A DNA stretch of 64,000 bases from Mercurialis annua (taxonomy: Eukaryota > Streptophyta > Magnoliopsida > Malpighiales > Euphorbiaceae), in assembly GCF_937616625.2 (NCBI RefSeq), contig NC_065573.1:15267001-15331000 (forward strand). Direction: 5' to 3'. The notes beneath the pieces were generated by a model, which had not been told where the DNA came from, searched no databases, and saw only the letters and a program-made list of their open reading frames with translations. This document shows, in pieces, positions 21,201 through 34,249 of the stretch. Each line of letters begins with the position of its first letter. Position 1 is the first letter of the stretch. The translations under genes and the position numbers were made by a program.

Positions 21201-24200
21201 TCCTTTCAAGTATGTCCTCATCTCTCTTTACCTTCAATATCATCTCATTTTGTTTTGCTTTATTACTGCTGTTTTTCGACGATTTAGGGTTCAAACTTAG
21301 TCTCTTCATTTAGCTTCTTTTTTTGTTGATCTTCGTTTAATTTACTAGTAAAGTGATTTCAACTTTAGGGTTTTATTTAAAAATCGGAGTTAGATTGTAA
21401 ATGTTTTAGTGATTGTTTTATTAATTTGATCATTTCTATATCCAGGTTCCGGGTGTTGAGTTTAGGAGCTTCGCGGGTATGCTGTTCTAACCCGGAGCCA
21501 ATTTCCGGCTGTTCAGAACGCAATTCTGCTGTATTCGAGTCTCTTCAAGCAGCATGTGAGAGATGCAGGTCTTACCACACCTCAAATGTCTGTCCAAGCC
21601 TCTATGTGGCGAGGCGTAGTCTGTCTTCCCAAGCTGGCGCTGAGAGCAGTGAATCAGATGATGACTTGCAGGATGGATTTTCTGAACTGGAAGCACCCGC
21701 CGTTGAAGAGAGCAATTCAGCAGGTGCAAATGAAGAGGAGCTTGTCTCCGAACCTGAGCTTGATGAGGATGTCGATGATAATGAACCTTCTCATGCCTTG
21801 GAAATGCTGGATAACGAAGCTGATTTGGTTGGAAAAACAACTATGAGGAAACGGGTTTCCTCTGAACTGTTTAAGACCATCATTTCTTCTCAAAGTGTGC
21901 CTTTGAATACTATTCTCGATAAGTGGGTGGAAGAAGGAAACGCTCTGGGCCGGTCTGAGCTCTCAACAACTATGCTTAATCTTCGTAAACGTCGAATGTA
22001 TGGAAGGGCCCTACAGGTAGATTGACTTGATGCTTTTCTATCTGCAACTTGTTTTGTTTAGGTGTTATTATATTGTTCTGCTAACTTAGAACCATGGTTT
22101 GCCATCAATTTTACGGTGTTTGCACCTATATCTGTGCAAAAGTGTCGCAAATTATTATGCCTATCCGCTAAGATTCTTTTTTGACATTTTATGACACACT
22201 GCTGTTATTCTCAGTTTAGGCATTTCTGCTTAATACCATAGACCTAAAATGTTTTGTCAGTATTGCTTATAAGATGATTCTTCTAGTTTTTTTTAAAGAT
22301 TTCTCTTGTATTTTTGGGTTATCTCCCAATTAATAAGACTACTCGCCATAATTATTAAAGGCGCGCCTCAGGCGAGAGGCGGCGGGCGATGTCACAAAGG
22401 CGCGCGCCTCAATCGCCTCAGTAGTTGCAAACCTTTTGTATTTACTTATTAATTATGTGTTCTGATAATCTTCCCATGATTTTGTTACTACAATCAGTGT
22501 CATAGTTAGTGATGAGATATAAGATGATTGTTGCATTCAATTCACGAAACCTAGTTTTTATGTTTTGGTATAACCTTCAAAAGTGATATAGACAAAAAAT
22601 ACAAATGTCTGCAATTGTGTTTTTTTTTTTTTGGGAAAAGATCTCTGTGCTCAACTCTCTAGATTCCTTGAAATTGCTTCTGAAGAATTCATTTTGCACT
22701 CTTCCTGGATGTTTTTGTGCAAATTTGTTATATGCAAATATGTGTGATTGATTTGTATCGATTTATTTAGTTTTTAGGCATCTACATTTTTTAAGCTTTT
22801 GCTAGGTTTTCCAGTCAGACTTGGGCATTCATTTTGTTTTAATATTTGTTTAGCTCCACAACCAGCTTTAGCTGAATCTTTTCTACCGTTAGATGCATTA
22901 CAAAAGGTGTTTCTCATTTTCTATTACATTGCATGGTTACCTAGATCACCTGATTCAGGCGTGTGAGGCTTATGTCCTTTTTTTGCTAGGACTTTAGAAG
23001 AAAGAACAGTGTGTTACTTTTTCTTTGTTTATGATCACATGTAAGATTAAGCAATTCACTTCATAGCCGGAATGTTTGGAAGTTATTTTGTTGGCCCTTT
23101 TTTGGTCACTCCAATTTCTTGAATGACTCTGCTCTCGTTAGCATTTTATTTATGTTTTTCTTGCTTTTGCAGCTCTCGGAGTGGTTGGAGGCCAATAAAC
23201 AGCTTGATTTTGGTGAGAGGGATTATGCTTCTCGCCTTGATTTGATTGCAAAGGTACGCGGCCTCCATAAGGCAGAAACCTATATCGAGAAGATCCCACA
23301 ATCTTTCAGAGGGGAAGTAATCTACCGAACACTGTTGGCTAATTGTGTGTCTGCAAACAATGTGAAGAAAGCGGAAGAAGTATTTAACAAGATGAAGGAT
23401 CTTGAGTTTCCAATCACAACATTTGCATGCAACCAGCTGCTGCTTCTGTATAAGAGGCTTGACAAGAAGAAGATAGCGGATGTATTGTTGCTAATGGAGA
23501 AAGAAAATGTTAAGCCTTCTATTTTCACTTACAAAATCTTAATCGACACCAAAGGGCAATCCAATGACTTAGCAGGGATGGATCAAATTGTAGAGACAAT
23601 GAAGGCGGAAGGGATTGAACCTGACATCAACATTCAAGCAATCCTGGCGAAGCACTATGTTACTGGTGGCCTGAAAGAAAAAGCTGAGGCTATTCTGAAA
23701 GAGATGGAAGGAGGAAATTTAAAAGAGCATCGCTGGTCTTGTAGGCTTTTGCTTCCTCTTTATGCTGCGCTTGGAAACGATGATGAAGTAGGGAGAATTT
23801 GGAAGATCTGCGAGTCAAATCCTCGGCTTGAGGAATGCACTGCTGCAATTGAAGCTTGGGGAAAGCTGAAGAAAATTGATGAAGCTGAGGCAGTTTTTGA
23901 TAAGATGCTGGCGACATGGAAGAAGCTCTCTTCTAAGCATTACTCTGCTCTTTTAAAAGTTTATGCAGCCCATAAAATGTTAGCCAAGGGGAAAGATCTG
24001 GTGAAGAAAATGGCAGACAGTGGGTGCCGGATTGGCCCATTGACTTGGGATGCACTAGTGAGGCTTTATGTTGAAGCAGGAGAGGTTGAAAAAGCAGACT
24101 CTTTGTTAAATAAAGCAGCGCAGCAGAACCAGCTGAAGCCAATGTTCAGTTCTTACCTTGCTATTATGGAACAGTACGCAAAGAGGGGCGATGTGCATAA

Positions 24201-24420
24201 CGCTGAGAAAATGTTTCACCGAATGAGACAAGCTGGTTACGTGGCTCGACTGAGGCAGTTCCAAGTTCTGGTGCAGACATATATTAGCGCCAAGGTACCA
24301 GCTTACGGGATTAGGGAGAGGATGAAAGCCGATAATATATTCCCTAACAAGGGATTGGCTGCCCAACTGGCTCAGGTGGATGCATTTAGGAAGACAGCAG
24401 TGTCAGATTTGCTGGACTAA
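21175..24420 (+). CDS. PPR596: P-class pentatricopeptide repeat protein, PPR596/At1g80270-like, three exons
   Basis: Exons are 21175-21209, 21446-22016 and 23173-24420, joined at GT-AG sites in phases 2 and 0, giving about 617 residues. The start MWALRRASNPFK gives an Arg-rich mitochondrial-type presequence. Exon 2 adds an acidic linker (ESDDDLQDGFSELE...ELDEDVDDNE) and the first helices (LNTILDKWVEEG). Exon 3 carries about ten degenerate PPR motifs, such as TFACNQLLLLYKRL, SIFTYKILID, EPDINIQAILAKHY and PLTWDALVRLYVEAGEVEKA, with no E or DYW editing domain at the end (SDLLD). The architecture and exon layout match the Arabidopsis At1g80270/At1g15480 group, where PPR596 affects mitochondrial rps3 RNA editing. 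Family assignment is confident; exact orthology is inferred. Confidence 0.88.
22357..22420. repeat. GC-rich direct repeat in PPR intron 2
   Basis: In an otherwise AT-rich intron, AAAGGCGCGCCTCA and AAAGGCGCGCGCCTCA recur about 39 bp apart, with GGCGAGAGGCGGCGGGCG between. It looks like a transposon remnant end, but no target duplication was found. Confidence 0.6.
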
Positions 24421-25345
24421 ACATTCCTTACTCTCAAATATCTATTCATGTGCAGCTCTCATCCATTTTTATAAGTTTTTGGCACTCTCTTGTGTAGACA
24501 TTTTCGTTAGTTCGGCAGCTAGTTATTCTGTTTTTCGATCTTTTATCCGACTCTTCCCCATCTTTTAAATCGCAATTATCCGGGTACAGTTCATCTTTAT
24601 TTGGAAAAAGGCCAAAAAATAACCCTAATGTGTTTAGGCTGAAGATTATACTTAAGATTATATTAATTTCTACTTGTTGCATGTGATGCACCACAAAACA
24701 ATGGCAGATGGAATGCTAAATAGAGTTAAATCTATGGAGACAAGGGAATGACTTGAACAAATGTCAGAGGAGAAGCTAGATTTTGTGGTTTCTGATTCGG
24801 GCGTCTTTTTTGCCATGCTGGTGGTCTCTCTGGCTTTTCCGCCATCTGAAAACAGACTCATCGTGGTGGGTCTGTTCCGGCTAAAAAAAATTTAAAATAT
24901 ATTATATTTTTTAAAAATAAATATTTAAATATTTAATATGTAAAGAAATTTATTTTAAATATTTATTTAATTTTTAAATGGATTATTTTCCGGTGATGGA
25001 TGGATGACGGTGACCAGAAAAAGTAGATGGCGGTTTTTCGGTTGAATAAAATTATTTAATGATGGTTTTTTTATTTAAATTTTAATATTGGGTATTATTT
25101 AAAATATTTGTTGAAATATAAAGTATTGATTTGAATTTTTTCTAGTAAAAAGAGGTTAATTTAATACTTCGAGGGTGAATTGATAGACAGAAGGTGCACA
25201 TTTAAATAAAATTGAAAATTTTGTAATGTGAGGGCGCAAATGAATTGGGGTTAAAAGGTGAGGGGATTTAAAACATAAGCCTAAATCTTTAATCCAACTA
25301 AGCAAATATTTCTTATTCAAAGTTAACCAAATACGATCAGTAACT
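24421..25345. other. 3' flank of the PPR gene and spacer
   Basis: The first 150-200 bp are probably the 3' UTR. Beyond that the sequence is AT-rich with no recognised element or gene. Confidence 0.5.
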
Positions 25346-25351
25346 ATGGAT

Positions 25352-25841
25352 TTTAATTTTTTTTTTTATGAAACCAAGATTAATATTAAGCTCAAACAGC
25401 AAAAAGACAACAAGAGTCTGACTCAGACTCACTCAATCAGAAAGGCTACAAACTTGCCATTTCTGGTACAATCTCAAGAAACTAGCAGAATTACATCTGA
25501 AAGAAAAACAGTTTCAATAGGACATCCTGTCTAATCCAATAATAAATCAGTTCAGCATCCACTCTTTCATCCTTAAAGATCACTCTATTTCTGGTTTTCC
25601 AGATGTTGTATATAATGCAGCAAAACATAATTCTTCTAATCTTTGCCAGCATGCTCTTGCCTTTTGCTTTCTTGCTGAACCAGGAGCATTCTCTCTTCCA
25701 AGAGCAAACTTCTCGGTTAATCAAGCAGTTTTGAATTGCTTTTCCAAACACCCTTTTAAATACACAACACTCAAAAAATAAATGCTCATGGATATAAATG
25801 AAATGGCAGGACCATGTGGATAATGAATAAATAGCCACCAT
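25352..25841 (-). pseudogene. 3' end of a LINE: RT zinc-binding domain and poly(A) tail
   Basis: On the minus strand the frame includes HEHLFFECCVFKRVF and IIYNIWKTRNRVIFKDE, the zf-RVT region that closes the RT ORF of plant L1-type LINEs. It stops near 25491. A T-run on the plus strand at 25357-25368, that is a poly(A) tail in element orientation, marks the 3' end. The 5' end is truncated near 25841, as usual for LINE insertions. Confidence 0.72.
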
Positions 25842-26288
25842 TCAATTTTGGAACATGAGAAAGCAAAGAGTGATGCAGAAGACGATAGTTAATGCAATGC
25901 AGTATAAAGAAAAGACAATCCTTAATTTACTTTGGCTAAAGTTATATTTTAATCCTTTAACCTATTATTACATAGTATCTTCTACAGTTGTAGACAGATA
26001 GATGAACACTATAACGTCTATTATTGTTTTTTTTTAATGTGAACTTAAAGGTGTACTACAACCATCTTTGGGCAATGACAAAATTGGAAGCGTAATTAAA
26101 GGAACAAAGGGTCAATTCACCCCCTTCAAATTGGCATGAAATATCAAAAGAATCATTTAGAAGTTTTTTGGGTCAAATAGGTCCGCAACTATGTCAAAGT
26201 GTATCAAATCAGCCTCTCTTTCATCCTCGCTCACTCTCAACTCGCGTTTGAAACACTCTCTTGATACTATTTGTGAGCGGAGCGGAGT
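25842..26288. other. Spacer, nothing recognised
   Basis: No gene, RNA or repeat boundary could be supported here. Confidence 0.4.
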
Positions 26289-28728
26289 TCGGGGGCCGCT
26301 TGCCCAAGTCTTATGGCTAACTTCTCGATCTGAAAATGGTTTGACAAATGGAGTTGCCACCTAGTTTAACTAAAAAATGCTTTTTAACCGACTAGATAAC
26401 CTTACTCGTTTATGGGTAAGATTACCGTGCATCGGATCAAAGTGGGTTCGTGGACCTCCCCGAGACTCTTGTGTTTGGCTTATCTGTTACCGACTTTATT
26501 TAGTGGACATATTTGTTTTATTCTCATCTCAATAGTGTTATACAGTTCATGGGATATGAAAGCTGTAAATAAAAAAGTATGAAAATAGTAAACACGTTTG
26601 ACGTGCATATGACTCGATTTGGACTGACATTTGAGGCAAGTATCAGGTACTCCTAAACATACATCTAACCTTAGAGGTTTCTAACAAGTAGCAAAGTCTG
26701 GCCGGTCTGGATGATTAAATGCACAAAGCCTAAAACCGGATGTCTAAGTGAGATTGATTTTATTAGGTGATCTTAAATAACCTGTGGTAGTCCTAAGATG
26801 TCTAAGTGAATGGATGGAATTGCATTGTATGGCTAATTTATGTGATTAGTCCTCTAACTGGTTAATTGATATCTTTTGGAAAGCGGTAAACAGTATCGAC
26901 TAGCCCATGTACAATTGGTATACATGCAAGGTTAGAGATACTTTTAAACCTCGTTGACATTCTAAGTGCCTTGCACTCGCGCGGGTTTGACTGTCGATGT
27001 GGCCAGAATTGGCTCCCGGTCATAACATAGAAGCTGTTCGTCTCATCGATACAGTTCAGTCGGTTTAAACTGCGGTTGATTTCAAGTTCTGGTGAACCCT
27101 GAATCTGCTCTGGAAGTTGCTGGGTTTGCGGGCCCCGGGCTCGTGGGCCAGTTTATACTTTATGGTACATCAGTGGACTTCGAGGTCCGTTTTACATCGG
27201 GTCTGGCCCGTTACAATACATAATATTAAACTGTATTAAATTCTCTCTTATTAACCAATTTTGTAGCTTTAGCAATTTGTTAAATACTTTATGTAAGAAC
27301 ATATAGCGTGCTCAATATGAAAAATTGCTTATCAAGCTGGCAACAGCCTACGACGGTTTCCATTTTGATTTACGTCTAGGTTCAAACCGGGCCTAATTCT
27401 GAGCCTGGAAACGCATCTAGAAGTCTCAAAAATCTGAGAAGCAATTATGGGGATCTGGGTGCGATGAACACAGCGCGGTGTGACTGTCGGCGCCGGTAGG
27501 TTGGAGTGGTGGCGCCGTCACCTTGCTCTGGCAGCGCCGCCAGTTACAGGGGTGGCGGCGGCGGTGCAGGCAATAGTTCCAGGGTTTCATTTTTTGGTCC
27601 GTTCTCACTCGTTTCAGCTCCGTTTTTCGTGCAAAAGTAGTCAAAAACGCATGATATCAAACAAGGAATCCAAATACATCATTTATAAAGCATTTAAACG
27701 TGATTTGGACATCAAAAATATGGATTTACGTCAGTTATTATAAAGTATGGAATAAAAAACACTAAAAACACCTAGAAACATGGATTCTAAGGCACCTAAT
27801 CAATTATTTTCTGGGTTTAAACATAAAAACAGTTAACCAACAATGATTAACATTCTTTTTCATCGAATTCATGGCAATTTGACAATATGGCAATTTAGTT
27901 AAACATGGCAATTTTACGGCAAAATAGCAACAAAGTCTAAACATGCATCCTAATGACATACAAAATCAAAGGGATAAAATAGAGGGTCCTCAGAACTATC
28001 GGTCTGAGTCCTTAACTCATTTGCTGGCGAATTGGATGCGGAATCCAGCTTCGAGTTTGTGCAGGGCTGTGTTCTTGTAGAATCAAAGCATTATTTAGGT
28101 GTTTTTAGGACTGGAATTGAGTGATTTATGTGTGTGTTGTGCTAGGGGGTTCGACCAACTTAGGGTTTTTCCTAGGGGTGTCGAATTTTGGTTGTCTGAT
28201 TTTTACCTTTCTGGTCCGACCTCTCACTCAGTGAGATAACAGTAGTATTTATATGGGAATGGGTGACCTAGGGTTAGCTTAGAGTCTTCTAGGTTTTAAA
28301 CTGCTAAAGAATATGTCATGAAGTATTAGGATTAGCTTTAAACTCTTTTTAATTATTTAAATTCGGATTACAGCTTGATGTCTAATAAAAGGTGCTAAAA
28401 GTGCGTTTTGATGTCCGAAAGTGTTAAAAAGGGCTACTAAGACCATATAGATTTGTTTATGGTCCATTCTAGTCCGTAAAACTTGCAAATTGACCCATAA
28501 ACTTCTAAGATATTGCAATTAGTCCGATTTCCAGAATTAGACTGCAATCCCTTTGGATTTTTATAGGCTATTTGCGGCTAAATACATTTTGATCCTCCAA
28601 GTTTACAACTATATGCAGATTTTGCTCGCTTAGATTCCAACAAGCAAATTGATAGCTCGTCACCCGTACCGATTTCTCTAGATCAGTCCTTTATCGCTTT
28701 TTACCTTTCTGGAAAATAGGTGTCTACA
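26289..28728 (-). mobile_element. Ogre/Tat-like LTR with adjoining primer-site region
   Basis: In element orientation the segment starts TGTAGACACCTATTTTCC (28728 leftward) and runs to a degenerate primer site GGTGGCAACTCCATTTG near 26345-26365, like the TGGCGACTCC (tRNA-Arg) site of Ogre elements. A second copy lies at 49640-51828 and a fragment at 47753-48006, all in the same orientation. The copies share the CCATAAACTTCTAAG, TTTGGATTTTTATA and CTCGTCACCCG blocks. No coding sequence was seen. Lineage is inferred from the primer site. Confidence 0.6.
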
Positions 28729-29199
28729 CTATTTTAAAAAAAATTACAATTTAATACCTAAATTTAAAAAACCAAATTGGAGGAGGAGCTCCTTCGGCGA
28801 GGAGCACTTCTCTGCCAACGGAAGCAGACCCTGGGTCTGCTATAATGGAAAAATAATCTGGCAGCGGTTTTCGATGGATGCGGCGGTTGGCAGTGGAATG
28901 AAGCAGTTTCCGGTGGGAAAGGAGGGATGAATTGATCCAGTTTTATATAGTTTAGGGGGATGATATCTCCACTCTCTTTGGGTGTTTTTGATACAAAAAC
29001 ATAAGTTGCGGGTTAGTTTTACCCAACAACTTCCAAAATAACTATTTTCATATTTTGTGCCAAATTGAAGGGGAATTGACCGTTTGTTCGTTGTTAAAGC
29101 AAATGGACACTTAAACAATTTAAATAAATTTGTTTATCGTTGTGGGAGTTGCATGTTGAAGAAAAGAGAAAATGCATTGAAAAAAAGGAATAGAGTAAA
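28729..29199. other. Spacer, nothing recognised
   Basis: Short GC-richer patch near 28780-28910, but no motif or element end could be identified. Confidence 0.4.
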
Positions 29200-29695
29200 C
29201 ACTACAAGAAATCAGCCAATTAGGGACGGAAATTTCTGTCGCTAATTGGCTATAATCCGTCGCCAATTTTGATTAGCGACGGATTACCGTCGCTAATCAG
29301 TTAGCGACCAAAAATAACGAACCGTCGCCAAATTGCTCGACGGAGGTTCAGTCGGTATTTTGGTCGGACCAGCCGACCAAATACCGCCTCAATTGCGACG
29401 AATTTGTCCGTCGCTAAATTAGCGACGGAAAAATTATTCGCTATAGTAGTCGCTAAATTGAGCTATTTAGCGACGGATATTCCGTCGCTAAATAGCTCAA
29501 TTTTGTCGTTTTGATTGAGATTTAGCGACAGAAATTCCGTTGCTAAATAGCTCAATTATGGTCGTTAATTCATCAGTTTTTCGGCTGAAAATTCCCGTTT
29601 TTGGGCATTTTTTGACTTTTCCTGTTTTTTAATAGACCAGTTCAATCATCAATCACAGACACGACAGAAAACAAATATACATAAACTGAAACACA

Positions 29696-29697
<2 letters not shown>

Positions 29698-29761
<64 letters not shown>
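29698..29761. repeat. (TA)n microsatellite
   Basis: About 64 bp of uninterrupted TA repeats lie just beyond the left subterminal region of the outer CACTA element. The Ile/Tyr-rich open frame through it is an artefact. Confidence 0.95.
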
Positions 29762-29765
<4 letters not shown>

Positions 29766-30664
29766 TAAAATGTATACAATTCAAAAATACTAAATAAGAC
29801 AAAATATACAAAGTGTATTACAAAAACCAAGTCCAAACACTATACTACCCCAAACTAGTAGTGTCATCAGCAAGTGATGGTGGAGGTGGGGGGAACTGCG
29901 GTCGTAACTCTAGTGGGAGTGAAGTCATCAGCCGCGCAAGCTCAGTTCGGATCCGCTCGTCGAAACCCGCCTCCACAGTGCAGATCCGCTGCTCGACCCG
30001 CTCGTCGGAACCCGCCTCCACAGTACGCATCCGCTTCTCGACCCGCTCCTCAACCTCTCTGGCAATGCGCTGCTCGATCTCCTCACTGACGACCGCTGGC
30101 TGCTGCTCTGTCTGGGATAATCAGCTGCTATGGCCGACGTAGGATGCTGAAGCCGAACCAATACCGTAGACTCACTGCTTCTTGATTGCCTCGAGAGACA
30201 AAAATAGCCCGTTCTCGTCGATCGGCTCCGGAGTCGACGAACTCCCCTCCTTAGCCGCTTGAGACTGGGTCGCTGCAGCAAGCTCTGCCTGGAAACGGTC
30301 CTGAGATAAAAAATACAAATTCATAGTTTAGTCAAACTTTGTAAAAATACTTAACAAATATTAGTTTAAACCTGTATTTCTAACTAAAATTCGGCAGCAT
30401 TTCCTCTAAAATACGACCATCACCCATTTTTCAGGGACATCCTGCAAAAACTATATACAACTCTGTTCAACTATATGTAATAACAATCACAACAACCACA
30501 ACAATCACATAAACATCCTATAAACAGCTATACAATTATATTTATAGAAACAGCTCTATAACTCTGTTATACAACTATATTACGACAGTTATAAAAACAA
30601 TTACACAATGCGATTCAATACAACTATATAACGTTATATCTATATCATATTTAATAGTCACTTA

Positions 30665-32689
30665 CACTACTAGAAATCTGTCATTTAGCGACGGAAAAAT
30701 AGCGACGGATTTTTCCGTCGCTAAATGGCATAAATCCGTCGCTAAATGACATTAGGGGTGAGCACGGTTCGGGGGAGTCCGGGGATTGACAAATCTCCGG
30801 AACCAAACCGAAAATCGGGAATATCAAAAATTGGATCTCCGGATCCGTACCAATAATCGGTTCGGTTCGGTTCGGAGATTTTATTTTCAGTACGGTTCGG
30901 TACGGGAATTCGGTCCTAATGGTTCGGTACGGTTCGGTACAGATATAACTAAAACCACAGATATTGTTTTATTTAAAATGTGATCTCTATTATACTATAA
31001 TATATTATTTTGACTTTTAAATTAATTAGCTATTCATTCATTCATTTCTTTATATATTTTCAACTATCACAAATAAATAATTATCAATAAATTAAAAAGG
31101 CACAACATGTATATTATCGTTCGATTTAATATTAATTTTTTAATAAGGGTATTTTTATATATTCTCAAGTCTAAACATTTTCGTTAAAACTATGTAATTT
31201 GGTCAATAATAGAAAATAATGAATATGTGTTGTTCACATCAATTTATAAAAAATATTTTTAATAATTATTAAATATTTAACAAATTCATATAATTTCCAT
31301 TGAAATATATAAGTAATTTTAATTTTATGTAAATTAATAATTTATATATATATATATAGACTAATATTTTTAATATATATTATTTAATTTTATAAAACAA
31401 TTTTAATGTTTAGTAATTCAAAATTAATACGAATATAATAATCAAATAAAAAATAGAATATATATATATAAAATTTCGGTTCTTCGGGTATAAATTCGGT
31501 ACTTCGGTTCGGTACGGTTCGGTTCTCGATACGGTTATTTATAAAAGATCTAGAACCGTACCAATAAAATATTCGGTACGGTTCGGTTCGGGAAAAGTCA
31601 ATGGTCAACGGATATTTTTCGATCCTGAATATTTTCGGTCCGATTTTCGGTTCGGTTTTGGAGATATCCAGGATCTGTGCCCACCCCTAAATGGCATTAG
31701 CGACGGATTAAATCCGTCGCTAAATTCCTGGTCGCTAAATCATTTAGCTACGGAAAGAAAAAATTAGCGACGGATTTTAAAAAATTTAGCGACGGATTTT
31801 AATCCGTCACTAATTTTTTTTAAAAATAAAAATAAAAAAACAATGTTTTTAATTAAAGCTAAAAATGAAATATTATTTAATCTATAGCCCCACGATCACC
31901 CACCCACACGCGATAGGTCACCTATCATATCCTCCGGCAATTTTCGCAAACTTCCCAGTAGGTCACCCATTCTTCAATTGCTCTCAGCCAAACCTCTTTA
32001 ACCTTCTAGTTCCCCCGCGCGCAACACCATCTTATCCAGCTCAAATTCTTGATACATATCTATGTATATTATATTTAAATATAACTAAAAGGAACGAATA
32101 TTTATTCCCGCAATTAACAGCCACATTATAAAATAATTATTTTTTCATACTAATATTTTTTAAATAAATAATTAATAAATTATTTTTTTAATAATTATTT
32201 TAAATAAAAATAACAAATTATTACTTTTACACGTTACTACCGCATTCTAATATAATAAAATTTCTAATAGTAATTTTTTTAATAAATAATTTTTTTATGA
32301 ATAATTATTTTTTATAAATAATTATTTTTTCATAAATATTTATTTTTTTCATAAATAATTATTTTTTTATATATAATTAATTTTTTAATAAATAAATATT
32401 TTATCCATAAATAAATATTTTTTAACAAATAAATATTTTTAAATAAATAATTAAATAAATAATTGTTTTTTAATAGAATTAATACTTTTAGCGACGGATT
32501 CTGAAATCCGTTGCTAAAAGTGAAAAAAAAAATTGGCGGGATTTGTCCCGCCATTTTAGTGACGGAAAGTTGGCTGGATGAATCCCGCCAATTTTTTTAA
32601 TGATTTAGCGACGGATTTCAAAATCCGTCGCTAAATCTGATTTTAGCGACGGATTTGATCCGTTGCTAATCGACAGTTTTCTAGTAGTG
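30665..32689. mobile_element. Inner CACTA element, non-autonomous, nested in the outer CACTA
   Basis: The termini are CACTACTAGAAATCTG and CAGTTTTCTAGTAGTG, with the 3-bp duplication TTA at 30662-30664 and 32690-32692. It is 2025 bp and has the same TTAGCGACGGA subterminal motif as its host, so the two belong to one family. No transposase sequence is present; the right half is very AT-rich. Confidence 0.93.
30753..31689. mobile_element. hAT-like non-autonomous element inside the inner CACTA
   Basis: The ends TAGGGGTGAGCAC and GTGCCCACCCCTA are inverted repeats of hAT type. The flanks AATGACAT (30745-30752) and AATGGCAT (31690-31697) form an 8-bp target duplication with one mismatch. Both subterminal regions contain many GGTTCGG/CGGTACGG words in opposite orientations. 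It has no coding capacity. Confidence 0.85.
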
Positions 32690-34249
32690 TTAAGGTTAAA
32701 ATAAACTTACATTTTTATCCTTTGATCTCTTGTCAACGAAGACCGTCCGATCAGGTTAGGTCAGGTGCAACCGTACATGCAACTCAGCCAAAGTGGGCTT
32801 TCGACCGAGCTCCTCAGTCTATCATATGAAAAGAAAAAATTAATTAGTAGATAAAGAGAATATATAACACGATTATTAATATTAAAAACATACCATTACT
32901 GTCTTATGCCTCGTAGCCGATCGCGATCCTGCGGTATGTCGAACCGGTTCGGTGCCAGCTCTGGACGGCTCACTCATCCGATTAGCTCGTGCTATATCAG
33001 ACTTCTTCTTAGGGTCAGCAGTATCCTAGACTCGCTTCCATGACGCCCAAGTATCAGCACTAACACTGCCCTCTTTTTTATCTGGCCTCATATTGTGGAG
33101 AGTATCTTTGTACCGATTGGTCGCATGTATATAGAAGACCCCTCTAATCAGGTCCTCAGGGTAGGTCGAGCCCCAGCAAAAACCCTTCTGCAAACCATTA
33201 ATAAAAACAATTAGAAATCAAAAAGAAAATAAAACTTAAATTTAAAATATGAATTTAACAACCTTGAACTCCATAAAGTAGAAGCTCTTATGCTCTAGTG
33301 TCAGCTTCTTCCATGAGGATCCCTCATCAAACCAGCAAGATTTGAAAATGGGCAGGATCGCCCTAGATGCTGTCCCACTATCGTTCCTGCTATCTAGTAA
33401 CTTTTCTCTGTATATTAAAAAAACACTTAGTTTTCACATTTTTCGAATAGTAATATTTAAAAATAAGTGGTCAATCATACCTTGCAGCATCAAGTGTAAC
33501 TCTAACCCTCCCAGTCTCATCCGTCGTTGGCGGCTGGTCCTGTGGCTGCTGATGTCTCGCCGGTCTCCGCTGCGCGGGTCTACCCGCTACCACATATTGC
33601 TCAGCCCCAGGAGCCGAGCCCTCAGGGGGATCCTGCTCTGGGTCACCACGTCCGCATCCCTGACCTGTGTCCCTACCCCGGCCTCGGCCGGTAGAAGAAG
33701 AACCTAAACCTCTCATATCTGCAAACAAAATTACAAAACAATATTCGACAAGAAAAAAATAAACATATCTATTATACAAACCATAACACATAATTTATTA
33801 ACAAAATAAAGTCAATACATCAACAAACGTAAATAAAAGTCAAAAATCTACAAAAATGACACTGAAACGAATCATGCAATTTCTATATCATTTTCCGCTC
33901 CAATGTCATCATCGTCTGATGAGGATGGTGGATAATCAGCTTCCTTCTCTATTATTGGAGGGTTGCGCCATTCGGATCAACTAAATTTGTCGGATGGTTA
34001 TTCGTTATGACATCGAGCAAATGTTATGCACTATCATCTTGTAAAGATGGAACAACTGTTTCAGGCATGCCTAGCATGATATTTCTTGTTTCATATGCCC
34101 TGACACATTACTAATTCCCCTGGCGTAGATCTACTTATTGTTAATGGATTGGAGAAATCTCTGGAAGATCTGAAAAAACCTTGCACACCAAACCTCCCCA
34201 CCAATGCCAATTCGGTCCGTGTTTCGTCCGATGGTTCACGGTGCGATGG

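Larger units (their letters stand above)
29845..33716 (-). pseudogene. TnpA/Transposase_24-like gene of the outer CACTA, exons A-E, degraded
   Basis: Reading leftward from ATG 33716, likely exons are 33481-33716 (Gly/Arg-rich start, then Gln/Pro-rich), 33263-33407 (ILPIFKSCWFDEGSSWKKL), 32894-33187 (KKKSDIARANRMSEP then TAGSRS), 32711-32818 (TEELGRKPTLAELHVRLHL) and a last exon ending its splice at 30300 (DENGLFLSLEAIKKQ, VYGIGSASASYVG, then a coiled-coil). Introns have GT-AG ends. The conserved wording matches plant Transposase_24 (Ptta/En/Spm) proteins. In-frame stops in the third, fourth and last exons show it is inactive. The inner CACTA sits in the intron only 22 bp from the fourth exon. 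Confidence 0.75.

Noticed and set aside
29642..29836. Ile/Tyr-rich ORF
   Set aside because: Produced by the (TA)n microsatellite.
30786..30983. ORF with RFGSVRRF-type repeats
   Set aside because: Encoded by the GGTTCGG subterminal repeats of the hAT-like element.
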